The notes: generated from the letters alone by a model not told the origin. DNA of 7,413 nucleotides from Clostridia bacterium (GCA_017395715.1 JAFQNZ010000191.1:1-7413); one strand, 5' to 3'; counted from the first letter of the stretch, positions 1-5,697 are shown. Program-made: numbers and translations.

Positions 1-82
1 ATTTATCGAGTCTTTGTCCTGCATCGTTTTTCTTGATTTGGATGATCTGCATGGCAAATGCCTTCCTTGTTTTTAGGATAAA

Positions 83-117
83 GAATGGTGAATTTCACAA
101 AGAGAAATTCACCATTC
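83..117 (-). terminator. Perfect 14-bp hairpin just after murA, probable terminator
   Basis: Two perfectly complementary 14-nt arms, GAATGGTGAATTTC (83-96) and GAAATTCACCATTC (104-117), are separated by a 7-nt loop. In the murA direction the stem begins 6 nt after the stop codon and is followed by TTTATCC, so the U-tract is short and interrupted. Position argues for the murA terminator. The weak U-tract and the perfect symmetry leave open that it is a dispersed repeat or an mRNA 3'-end stabiliser. Bases 1-82 beyond it show no gene or clear signal. Confidence 0.6.
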
Positions 118-123
118 GTGTGT

Positions 124-1395
124 TTAATCGGGGAAAGATACCTTGCGGATATCGGCGCCAACGGCTGAAAGCTTGCCGACAATATCGTCGTAACCGCGCT
201 CGATCAGAACGATGTTGTCGATCACGGTAATGCCTTCGGCGGCAAGAGCGGCAATGATCACGGCGGCACCGCCGCGAAGATCGACGGCACTGACCTGTGT
301 GCCTTTCATGGGAGCGCCGCCCTCTACAATGGCGGTTTTGCCCTCCACAAGGATGTGTGCGCCCATGCGCATGAGTTCTTCCACATAACGGAAGCGGTTA
401 TCCCACACACCTTCGGACACGTAGCTTGTGCCCTCTGCCTGACAGGTGAGAGCGCAGATCTGCGGTTGCATATCGGTGGGGAAGCCGGGATAGGGGACTG
501 CCTTGACCATGATGCGAGACAGCGGCTGTGCGGGATCACGGACGATTTCGGCATAATCGTCGCCGATATTGACCGTAACACCCATTTCCACAAGCTTTGC
601 CGTGACAGATTCCATGTGCTTGGGGATGATGTTGCGGATCATGACTCTTCCGCCTGCGGCGGCTGCGGCCACCATGTAGGTGCCGGCTTCGATCATGTCG
701 GGAATGATATCGTATGAACAGCCGTGGAGATCTTTTTCTCCGCGGATCTTGATGGTGTCGGTACCTGCGCCTGTGATGTGCGCGCCGCACATATTGAGAA
801 AGCTGGCGAGCGCAACGATATGCGGCTCTCTGGCGGCATTTTCAATGATGGTTGAGCCTTCTGCGCGGGTGGCGGCAAGAATGGCGTTGACGGTAGCACC
901 AACCGAAACGACGTCAAAGAAAATATGGTTGCCGTAAAGCCCTTCTTTGGCATAGGCTTCGATGTAACCGCCGTTAACGTCGGCATCTGCTCCAAGCGTG
1001 CGGAAGCACTTTAAGTGCTGGTCGATCGGGCGCGTGCCGAAATCGCATCCGCCGGGGTAACCGACGTGCGCTTTGCCGTAACGGCCGAGCTGTGCGCCCA
1101 CAAGATAATAAGAGGCGCGCATTTTTTTGACCACATCGAGGGGAAGCTCGGCGTACGGGTCAATCTCGGTTGTGTCGATTTCGGTGGCATCACCGTTATG
1201 CACACAGGTTGCACCAAGGCGCTTGAGGATATCGAGTGTCAGGTTGATATCGCTGACATCCGGGAGATTTTCAATATAAAATTTTCCGCCGACAAGCACG
1301 GTGGCAAACAGAATCGGCAAAGCGGCGTTTTTCATGCCTGCAATGTCAATTGTACCGTACAGCGGTTTTTTGCCGCAAATAACTATTTTTTCCAT
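124..1395 (-). CDS. murA: UDP-N-acetylglucosamine 1-carboxyvinyltransferase (MurA)
   Basis: MurA transfers the enolpyruvyl group of phosphoenolpyruvate to UDP-GlcNAc, the first committed cytoplasmic step of peptidoglycan synthesis. The 423-aa length is normal for the EPSP synthase/MurA fold. Visible family signatures are the GMKNAALPIL segment with Lys22-Asn23, the active-site loop PGGCDFGTRP with the catalytic cysteine at Cys117 (the residue alkylated by fosfomycin, so intrinsic Cys-to-Asp resistance is not expected), YPGFPTDMQPQ with the catalytic Asp308, DLR at 372-374 and ERGYDDI with Arg400. The ATG start fits the family N-terminus, and an in-frame TAA three codons upstream rules out extension. 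The ribosome binding site is odd: AAAGAAG lies 15 nt upstream, while a much better AAAGGAG lies 37 nt away. Bacillota often carry two MurA paralogues, and which one this is cannot be told here. It appears monocistronic, with its own promoter near 1536-1541 and a hairpin behind it. Confidence 0.97.
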   Translation of the reverse strand: MEKIVICGKKPLYGTIDIAGMKNAALPILFATVLVGGKFYIENLPDVSDINLTLDILKRLGATCVHNGDATEIDTTEIDPYAELPLDVVKKMRASYYLVGAQLGRYGKAHVGYPGGCDFGTRPIDQHLKCFRTLGADADVNGGYIEAYAKEGLYGNHIFFDVVSVGATVNAILAATRAEGSTIIENAAREPHIVALASFLNMCGAHITGAGTDTIKIRGEKDLHGCSYDIIPDMIEAGTYMVAAAAAGGRVMIRNIIPKHMESVTAKLVEMGVTVNIGDDYAEIVRDPAQPLSRIMVKAVPYPGFPTDMQPQICALTCQAEGTSYVSEGVWDNRFRYVEELMRMGAHILVEGKTAIVEGGAPMKGTQVSAVDLRGGAAVIIAALAAEGITVIDNIVLIERGYDDIVGKLSAVGADIRKVSFPD

Positions 1396-1481
1396 GGGAT
1401 ACGCTTATCGCTTCTTTGTGGTTCCTGCGAAACTCCTTTGTCAAAAACTTAAGAGAAAAGACGGATCGTGGGGAATTTGGC

Positions 1482-1519
1482 GTATGTTTTCCGCTTTCAA
1501 TGCACGGCGGAAAACATAC
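1482..1519 (-). promoter_or_regulatory. 13-bp perfect inverted repeat in the murA leader
   Basis: Arms GTATGTTTTCCGC (1482-1494) and GCGGAAAACATAC (1507-1519) pair perfectly across a 12-nt loop. If the murA promoter at 1536-1541 is right, the stem-loop occupies roughly +10 to +48 of the murA transcript. Neither side has a T-run, so it is not an intrinsic terminator in either direction. It could stabilise the 5' end of the mRNA, act as an RNA regulatory element, or serve as a DNA operator for a dimeric repressor just downstream of the start site. Which of these is true cannot be seen from sequence. Confidence 0.6.
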
Positions 1520-1535
1520 CTTTGAAACTGTTTAC

Positions 1536-1541
1536 AGTATA
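1536..1541 (-). promoter_or_regulatory. Extended -10 promoter of murA
   Basis: On the minus strand TGT-TATACT forms an extended -10 element (TGn plus a 5/6 match to TATAAT). There is no good -35 at 17 bp. The region where it would lie is occupied by TTCACA repeats, one of them 20 bp upstream. Extended -10 promoters can work without a strong -35, so this is plausible. It predicts a start near 1529 and a leader of about 134 nt containing the inverted repeat. Confidence 0.5.
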
Positions 1542-1550
1542 ACACGAAAC

Positions 1551-1580
1551 TGTGAACAAGTTGTGAATAAATGTGAATTT
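1551..1580 (-). repeat. Three phased TTCACA-containing 9-mers, DnaA-box-like
   Basis: On the minus strand three 9-mers follow each other at 10- and 11-bp steps: AAATTCACA (1580-1572), TTATTCACA (1570-1562) and TTGTTCACA (1559-1551). The middle one matches the classical DnaA-box consensus TTATNCACA exactly; the third has one mismatch and the first has two. They cover the place where the -35 of the murA promoter would sit. The same strand and near-helical spacing suggest a protein-binding array. Calling it DnaA is an inference, and another regulator recognising TTCACA is possible. Confidence 0.4.
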
Positions 1581-1674
1581 CGGAAAATATTTCTGACTCT
1601 TTTTTTGGCAGAAAAAACAAGTGGCTCATGCCGTCTTTTCGCTTTCAGTATATGCGGCTTTTGAGAGAGTGTTT

Positions 1675-2796
1675 TCAGTCGAGAGAGCCGTTCTTTTGGT
1701 AGTATGCCACGGTGAGATCCACCACAAGACCGTAGCTGGCAATGCCTTCTTCCACGCCTTGTATCTGCTGGTAGGCGTCATTGATCGTTCCCGTGACGGT
1801 GGCGGCGGTGCTGTTTTCATAGGGCTTGAAAAATTCGTTGAAGGCGAGGATCTCGTTAACAAGCCGTTCGTCCGCGCGGGCATAGATCTCTTTAAAAAGA
1901 TCGTGATCGGCGGCGTGCAGGGCGTTGACAAAGTATTTGAAGATTTCATAATAGCCGCTGTAGCGGATATACGGATCGTCGCTTTCCATGGTGACGAGAA
2001 ATGCCACAAAATTCGCTTCATCCTCGCGCGCAATGCCCCGTTGGTGCGCCATTTCGTGTGCCATGGTGAAGGGTAGGGTGCTGTCGGGAAAATGGGTGTT
2101 GATGTTTGCTTCTCCCGTCATATAGGTGTAAAGCCCCGACATATGCGTGTAAGTCAAGGCGCGGCTTAACAGAATCGGCTTGACGTTTGAAGAAAGATCG
2201 GGGATGAAGTCATACTTTTGAGCGATGATTTCGTAGGTCTTGTTGAGTTTGTTGTTTAAGGTATCAAGATCATATGGCATGACAGAGCTGCCGTCTTCGC
2301 GGAAAAAAAGCTTATCCAGTTCCTTTTCGGCTTGCTGTCTCACTTCGTCGGCGGTTTCGAAGAGCTCTTCTTTATCGATCTTGTTTTTATCGAGGGCGAG
2401 TTCTTTATCGATTGTTGTGGTGAAATAGGACGTACCAAGGGTAAAAACGAAGAGGATATACAGGGTAACAAACGCGCCAAGAAGCGAGGAGAGATAGTAG
2501 CGAGAGGGCTGGGGGTCTTCTTTTTTTGCAAGCTTAAACGAGACCACCATGCCGAAAATAGCAAGCGGAATGAGGATGAGAAAGAGGATCTCGGCAAGCG
2601 AAAAGGGAAGAATACCCGTGATTTTGGCAAGGAGAAAGCGTACTGCCTGTGCCGGGATGCGGTTGACAAAATCAGCAAATGCGGGAAGGAAGATGCTGAG
2701 AATATGCACAAGGAGCGTAACGGGGAGCAGCATCAGCACGACGATGGTGTAGATCGGGCAGTATTCATGCCATTTTTTGAAAAATCGTTTAACCAT
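1675..2796 (-). CDS. DUF3810-family membrane zinc metalloprotease
   Basis: This 373-aa protein matches the DUF3810 pattern: an N-terminal membrane part followed by a soluble domain with HExxH. Hydrophobic segments lie at about 13-38, 66-88 and 104-126. Positive residues at the N-terminus (KRFFKK) and after segment 2 (KLAKK) place those ends in the cytoplasm, so the C-terminal domain (about 127-373) should face outward. The motif AHEMAH at 246-251, continuing QRGIAREDEAN, supplies two His ligands (247, 251) and catalytic Glu248; Glu258 or Glu260 is the likely third ligand. No substrate is known to me for this family, so peptidase activity is inferred from the motif. The start has a good ribosome binding site, AAAGAAGG 9 nt upstream. 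The gene begins only 27 nt beyond the hairpin-plus-T-run that follows ilvE and shows no promoter of its own, so it probably depends on read-through from ilvE. Its own downstream end has no convincing terminator. Confidence 0.88.
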   Translation of the reverse strand: MVKRFFKKWHEYCPIYTIVVLMLLPVTLLVHILSIFLPAFADFVNRIPAQAVRFLLAKITGILPFSLAEILFLILIPLAIFGMVVSFKLAKKEDPQPSRYYLSSLLGAFVTLYILFVFTLGTSYFTTTIDKELALDKNKIDKEELFETADEVRQQAEKELDKLFFREDGSSVMPYDLDTLNNKLNKTYEIIAQKYDFIPDLSSNVKPILLSRALTYTHMSGLYTYMTGEANINTHFPDSTLPFTMAHEMAHQRGIAREDEANFVAFLVTMESDDPYIRYSGYYEIFKYFVNALHAADHDLFKEIYARADERLVNEILAFNEFFKPYENSTAATVTGTINDAYQQIQGVEEGIASYGLVVDLTVAYYQKNGSLD

Positions 2797-2821
2797 GAAA
2801 AAATACCTTCTTTGTGGTGTG

Positions 2822-2857
2822 AAAAAAGGGAGCGGTAGATTTTTATCGCTCCCTTTT
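2822..2857 (-). terminator. Intrinsic terminator after ilvE
   Basis: In the ilvE direction the sequence forms an 11-bp perfect stem (AAAAGGGAGCG with CGCTCCCTTTT). It can be extended by three inner pairs including one G-U, leaving a 6-nt loop, and is followed by a run of six T (2827-2822). The stem starts 8 nt after the ilvE stop codon. It has every element of a Rho-independent terminator, and lies between ilvE and the DUF3810 gene, so it should reduce expression of the latter. Confidence 0.85.
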
Positions 2858-2865
2858 GTGTGTGA

Positions 2866-3936
2866 TTACTTTACCTTAACTGTCCAGCCGAGGGTGTCTT
2901 CCACAGTACCCCACTGAATGCCTGTGAGGGTGTCGTAAAGACGCTTGGAGATCGTGCCGATCTCGCCCTTGTTGATCACGTGCTTCACGCCACCGTCGTT
3001 GAGTTCGCCAATCGGGGAAATAACAGCCGCAGTACCTGTGCCGAACGCTTCGTTGAGTCTGCCTTCAGCGGCAGCAGCAAGCACTTCGTCAATGGCAAGA
3101 CGGCGCTCGGTGACGGTAAGCCCCCAGCTCTTCAAAAGCTCAATGGCCGAAGCGCGGGTAACGCCGGGCAGAATGTTGCCTTCGTTAAGTGCAGGTGTGA
3201 TGACTTCGCCGTCAATGACGAAGAAGACGTTCATCGCACCGACTTCATCGATATATTTTCTTTCAATACCGTCGAGCCAAAGTACCTGTGCATAACCCAT
3301 GGATTCTGCCTTTTCCTGACCCTTGAGGGAGGAGGCGTAGTTACCGCCTACCTTGGCGTAGCCTGTGCCGCCCTTGACAGCGCGGACGTATTCGCGCTCG
3401 ATGCAGATCTTAACCGGATTGATGCCGCTGGCATAGTATGCACCAACGGGCGAAAGAATAATCGCGAAGAGATAGGTGTGAGAGGGATGCACGCCGAGTC
3501 TTGCATCGGTGGCGAAGATGAAGGGGCGGATGTAAAGCGACTTGCCTTCTTCTTCGGGTACCCAATCGGCATCAACGGCAACGACTGCCTTGATGGCTTC
3601 GAGAATGTCATCGGGATCGACCTTCGGAATGCACATTCTTTCGTTGGTGTTGTTCATTCTTTCGATATTCTTCATGGGGCGGAAGAGCTGAATGGTGCCG
3701 TCAGCGGTCTTATACGCCTTCATGCCCTCGAACATTTCCTGGGCGTAGTGGAATACGGCGCAGGCGGGATCAAGGGAGAGAGGACCGTAGGGAACGATGC
3801 GGGCATCGTGCCAGCCCTTTTCGGTGGAGTAGTTCATCAAAAACATATGGTCGGTGAAATACTGACCGAAGCCGAGTTTATTATAATCGGGTTTTTCTTT
3901 TTTGTTCTGTGTGAGTTCGTAACGGATGTTAAGCAT
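2866..3936 (-). CDS. ilvE: Branched-chain amino acid aminotransferase
   Basis: This PLP-dependent class IV aminotransferase interconverts leucine, isoleucine and valine with their 2-oxo acids, using glutamate/2-oxoglutarate in the cytoplasm. At 356 aa and with the phrases GFGQYFTDHMF, FHYAQEMFEGMKAY and RPMKNIERMN, it belongs to the longer eukaryotic-like (group II) BCATs rather than the roughly 300-aa E. coli type. The PLP-binding lysine is Lys195 in GYAKVGGNY; Glu231 in the EVGAMN segment should contact the pyridine nitrogen; LPGVTR and the late FGTGTAAVISP loop are also family hallmarks. The start is supported by the family N-terminus and by AAAGG 7 nt upstream. A strong promoter lies 64 nt before the start and a terminator follows directly, so it is mainly monocistronic, with possible read-through into the DUF3810 gene. 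No T-box or ilv-type attenuator is visible in the roughly 57-nt leader. Confidence 0.96.
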   Translation of the reverse strand: MLNIRYELTQNKKEKPDYNKLGFGQYFTDHMFLMNYSTEKGWHDARIVPYGPLSLDPACAVFHYAQEMFEGMKAYKTADGTIQLFRPMKNIERMNNTNERMCIPKVDPDDILEAIKAVVAVDADWVPEEEGKSLYIRPFIFATDARLGVHPSHTYLFAIILSPVGAYYASGINPVKICIEREYVRAVKGGTGYAKVGGNYASSLKGQEKAESMGYAQVLWLDGIERKYIDEVGAMNVFFVIDGEVITPALNEGNILPGVTRASAIELLKSWGLTVTERRLAIDEVLAAAAEGRLNEAFGTGTAAVISPIGELNDGGVKHVINKGEIGTISKRLYDTLTGIQWGTVEDTLGWTVKVK

Positions 3937-3968
3937 AATGCGTCCTTTCTGAAAGGTGCGTGAGGCAT
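3837..3968 (-). other. Candidate upstream ORF overlapping the ilvE start
   Basis: An ATG at 3968-3966 has a very good ribosome binding site, AAAAGGA (3982-3976), spaced by 7 nt. It opens a 43-codon frame starting MPHAPFRKDAL, which runs through the ilvE start in another frame and stops at 3837. It contains an ATT-ATA-ATA isoleucine run at codons 28-30. Any ribosome using it would pass over the ilvE start. It may be regulatory or chance; the peptide resembles nothing I know. Confidence 0.25.
3944..3956 (-). promoter_or_regulatory. Inverted repeat overlapping the ilvE ribosome binding site
   Basis: CCTTTC-T-GAAAGG (plus-strand reading) is a perfect 6-bp-arm inverted repeat, and one arm contains the AAAGG ribosome binding site of ilvE. 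As RNA it can form only a short 4-bp stem with a 5-nt loop, so any sequestration would be weak. As DNA it could be a small operator about 40 nt after the predicted transcription start. It may also be chance. Confidence 0.25.
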
Positions 3969-3999
3969 CTTTATGTCCTTTTGTTTTGGTGTAACTTAT

Positions 4000-4028
4000 A
4001 TTATAATACGCTTTCGTGATAAAAACAA
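4000..4028 (-). promoter_or_regulatory. Sigma-A promoter of ilvE
   Basis: On the minus strand TTGTTT (4028-4023) and a perfect TATAAT (4005-4000) are separated by exactly 17 bp. The predicted start is near 3993, giving a leader of about 57 nt before the ilvE ATG. The promoter lies only 22 bp beyond the esterase stop codon, so ilvE need not depend on the esterase transcript. Confidence 0.75.
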
Positions 4029-4050
4029 GACGTTTTTCTAAAAAAGTAGC

Positions 4051-4833
4051 TTATTTTTTTGCCGGGAAGAAGAAATTGAGCACATCTTTGATGTGAAGAT
4101 CCCACCAGCCCCAGCCGTGGTTGCCTTGGCTTTCTTCATAGGTATTGGCAATCCCGAGGGTGTCAAGGTGTGCTTTCAGCTTGCGGTTGGAGGAAAGAAG
4201 AAAGTCTTCGGTGCCGCACCAGAGGTACAGATCGGGGAGATTTTCTTGTTCGGCGGCGAGGGTTGCCACATGGAAAAGGTCATTTTTGCTGCCGCGGATC
4301 TTGTCAAGATCGCCAAGCGTTGCATACCAATGCGCTTCGCTCATCAGGTTTTTGCTCTCGGCATAGGCGGCAATGTCAAAAGCGCCCGAAAGGGCTGCTG
4401 CGGCGCGGTAACGCTCGGGGTAGGTAAGAGCACATTTCAAAGCGCCGTAACCACCCATCGAAAGGCCGGCGATGAGGTTCATGTCGCGCTCTGCCGACAT
4501 ACCCTTGAAAAAGCTGCGGCAAACGGCGGGAAGTTCTTCGGTGAGATAGGTAAAATAAGCGCCGCCGTATTTCATGTCGCAATACCAGCTTCTTTCACAG
4601 TTGGGCATGACAACGGCAATGCCGCGCTCGGCAGCGTAGCGCTCGATGGAGGTGCGGCGCTGCCAGATGGTGTGGTCATCTGAAAGGCCGTGCAAAAGCC
4701 AAAGGGTAGGGTAGGTTTCGGCACTTTCGGTCTTCATGCCGATCAAATATCTGCTTTTTTGGGGAAGGATCACGTCGGCAGATACCGCCATGCCGAGTAC
4801 GTCCGAGTGAAAATTCAAATGGATCAGAGCCAT
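4051..4833 (-). CDS. Alpha/beta-hydrolase esterase, esterase D/EstA-like
   Basis: This 260-aa protein belongs to the esterase D-like alpha/beta hydrolases (PF00756), the group of FrmB S-formylglutathione hydrolase, lactococcal tributyrin esterase EstA and many acetyl/feruloyl esterases. The full triad is visible: Ser125 in the nucleophile elbow GLSMGGYG, Asp210 in GTEDFL and His239 in GNHGWGWWD. LWLLHGLSDD (44-53) is the early strand and oxyanion region. No signal peptide or membrane segment is present, so it should act in the cytoplasm on short-chain acyl esters; the natural substrate cannot be read from the sequence. The start has AAGGAG 8 nt upstream and a near-consensus promoter about 50 bp before it. 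It is followed on the same strand by ilvE after a 114-nt gap containing ilvE's own promoter, with no clear terminator between them. The pathway link to its neighbours is not evident. Confidence 0.9.
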   Translation of the reverse strand: MALIHLNFHSDVLGMAVSADVILPQKSRYLIGMKTESAETYPTLWLLHGLSDDHTIWQRRTSIERYAAERGIAVVMPNCERSWYCDMKYGGAYFTYLTEELPAVCRSFFKGMSAERDMNLIAGLSMGGYGALKCALTYPERYRAAAALSGAFDIAAYAESKNLMSEAHWYATLGDLDKIRGSKNDLFHVATLAAEQENLPDLYLWCGTEDFLLSSNRKLKAHLDTLGIANTYEESQGNHGWGWWDLHIKDVLNFFFPAKK

Positions 4834-4882
4834 AATGCAGTCTCCTTGTGAGTTGGTAAATTTTTTTTAGTTTATTTTACTT

Positions 4883-4911
4883 ATTTTAACACAAAGTTTT
4901 ATTTTTTTCAA
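4883..4911 (-). promoter_or_regulatory. Promoter of the esterase gene
   Basis: On the minus strand TTGAAA (4911-4906) and TAAAAT (4888-4883) are spaced by 17 bp, and TGT directly precedes the -10 (extended -10). The predicted start near 4876 gives a leader of about 43 nt. The whole region is very A/T-rich, which raises the chance of accidental matches, but the spacing and the TG element support it. Confidence 0.65.
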
Positions 4912-4953
4912 TGTTTTTTGAAAAGAAAATGATTTTTTCGAAATTGCCGTGCC

Positions 4954-4982
4954 TTGACAGAAATACCAATATGTGATACAAT
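4954..4982 (+). promoter_or_regulatory. Near-consensus promoter of the RDD gene
   Basis: A perfect TTGACA (4954-4959) and TACAAT (4977-4982) are separated by 17 bp, with TGA forming an extended -10. This is the best promoter in the window. The predicted start near 4989 gives a leader of about 50 nt. It points away from the esterase promoter, with 42 bp between the two -35 elements. Confidence 0.85.
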
Positions 4983-5038
4983 GAAATTAGATAAACGTTA
5001 AAAAAAATCAACTCTAAGTCATCAACGGAGGAAACGAT

Positions 5039-5440
5039 ATGAATAACAATTTAAACAACACAAGCTATTCTTTTACTCTGAGATCAAGCGATATCAAGCG
5101 TTTCGTGGCCTATGTGATCGACTGTGCAATTTCTGTTTTTATCGTTGCTGTTGTAGTAGCATTTCTGCGCGAGTTAGAAATCGAAGACACTACCAATCCG
5201 GTTTTTCTTTTTTCACGGTGTTTCGTGGTAGTTTTACTTTTTAAGGATCTGATCGGTATAGGAAAGCGACTTATGCATATCCAAGTGATAAGTTGCAAAA
5301 CCGGATGGAAAGCCAAGTGGTATCAACGGCTGTTCCGTAACGTGACTTTGGTTTTGATGCCGGTTGAAATTATCATGATTCTGCTTGGTCGACCGCGACT
5401 TGGAGATCAGTTGTGCCAAACTGACGTTGTTCTTCGTTGA
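5039..5440 (+). CDS. Small RDD-family membrane protein
   Basis: This 133-aa protein carries the RDD pattern: Arg21 and Asp28 in RFVAYVID, Asp70 followed by IGIGKRLMHIQV (72-83), RLFRN (97-101) and a C-terminal RPRLGDQLCQTDVV (118-131). Three hydrophobic segments are visible at about 22-43, 53-70 and 102-117, so it is an inner-membrane protein, near the short end of the family. RDD proteins have no single established role; some have been linked to ion transport or envelope stress, and nothing here fixes a function. The start is secure: GGAGG lies 7 nt upstream behind a near-consensus promoter. It is a single gene in an A/T-rich island between opposite-strand housekeeping genes, and its codons look more A/T-rich than those of argS or murA, which hints at recent or independent acquisition. 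A hairpin lies about 45 nt beyond the stop. Confidence 0.85.
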   Translation: MNNNLNNTSYSFTLRSSDIKRFVAYVIDCAISVFIVAVVVAFLRELEIEDTTNPVFLFSRCFVVVLLFKDLIGIGKRLMHIQVISCKTGWKAKWYQRLFRNVTLVLMPVEIIMILLGRPRLGDQLCQTDVVLR

Positions 5441-5486
5441 TCACCATAATAAAAAACTTGTGAGGAATTTCTTTTGTTTGCACTCC

Positions 5487-5511
5487 AAGCCCCCGAGATT
5501 CTCGGGTGCTT
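5487..5511 (+). terminator. Hairpin after the RDD gene, possible terminator
   Basis: CCCGAG (5492-5497), loop ATT and CTCGGG (5501-5506) form a perfect 6-bp GC-rich stem. After one C/T mismatch it is extended by AAGC/GCTT. It is followed only by TTATCGTTT, a poor U-tract. It lies 46 nt after the RDD stop, so it probably contributes to ending that transcript, but it is a weaker candidate than the hairpin at 5606-5646. Confidence 0.5.
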
Positions 5512-5529
5512 TATCGTTTGGCGTTATGA

Positions 5530-5601
5530 GGCACCAATTCCTACAACCGGCTTTGCGAGTATGTGTACGACGGTGAAGGCAATCAAACGCAAACGCAATA
5601 A
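5530..5601 (+). pseudogene. Possible remnant of a YD/RHS-repeat protein
   Basis: Between an in-frame TGA (5527-5529) and a TAA (5599-5601) the frame encodes 23 residues, including NRLCEYVYDGEGNQTQ. This resembles the YD/RHS repeat, whose core is Tyr-Asp-x-x-Gly-Asn-x-x-Thr preceded by an N-R-L turn. No start codon or ribosome binding site precedes it. The stretch is richer in GC than its flanks and is followed 4 nt later by a strong terminator, as the tail of a lost larger gene would be. The match is short, so this is an inference and chance resemblance remains possible. The rest of the 342-nt gap to argS holds two hairpins, the argS promoter and nothing else I can recognise. Confidence 0.35.
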
Positions 5602-5605
5602 AGCA

Positions 5606-5646
5606 AGAGAGTATATGTCATAAACTGACGTGTGCTCTCTTTTTTT
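5606..5646 (+). terminator. Strong intrinsic terminator
   Basis: A 15-bp uninterrupted stem (5606-5620 with 5626-5640, including three G-U pairs) closes on the 5-nt loop TAAAC and is followed by a continuous T-run to 5646. On the opposite strand the T-run is missing, so it works in the plus direction. It ends transcription from the RDD gene, or from whatever larger gene once lay here, and insulates argS. Confidence 0.9.
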
Positions 5647-5697
5647 GTTATATCAAACGCTATGATTATGATTTTTGCGAAATTATTGAATTATGTA

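Noticed and set aside
33..230. A 65-codon plus-strand frame at the left edge
   Set aside because: It crosses the murA terminator hairpin and the murA 3' end antisense, and its Arg-rich sequence is typical of a shadow frame.
1437..1442. TTGACA on the minus strand as a second -35 for murA
   Set aside because: No -10-like hexamer lies 15-19 bp downstream; the hexamer there is CCACAA.
1441..1629. A 62-codon minus-strand frame between the DUF3810 gene and murA
   Set aside because: It has no ribosome binding site, runs across the murA promoter and its inverted repeat, and resembles no protein family.
2980..3963. A 327-codon open frame on the plus strand opposite ilvE
   Set aside because: It is a shadow of ilvE, with no recognisable domains and no ribosome binding site or promoter context.
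4031..4058. A possible esterase terminator made of A- and T-runs around AGCT
   Set aside because: The pairing is almost only A-T with an interrupted centre, so the stem would be too weak.
5582..5660. A 9-bp direct repeat ATCAAACGC (5582-5590 and 5652-5660) flanking the strong terminator, like a target-site duplication
   Set aside because: The enclosed 61 bp show no terminal inverted repeats or element structure, and the first copy lies in the putative RHS remnant; chance is the simplest explanation.
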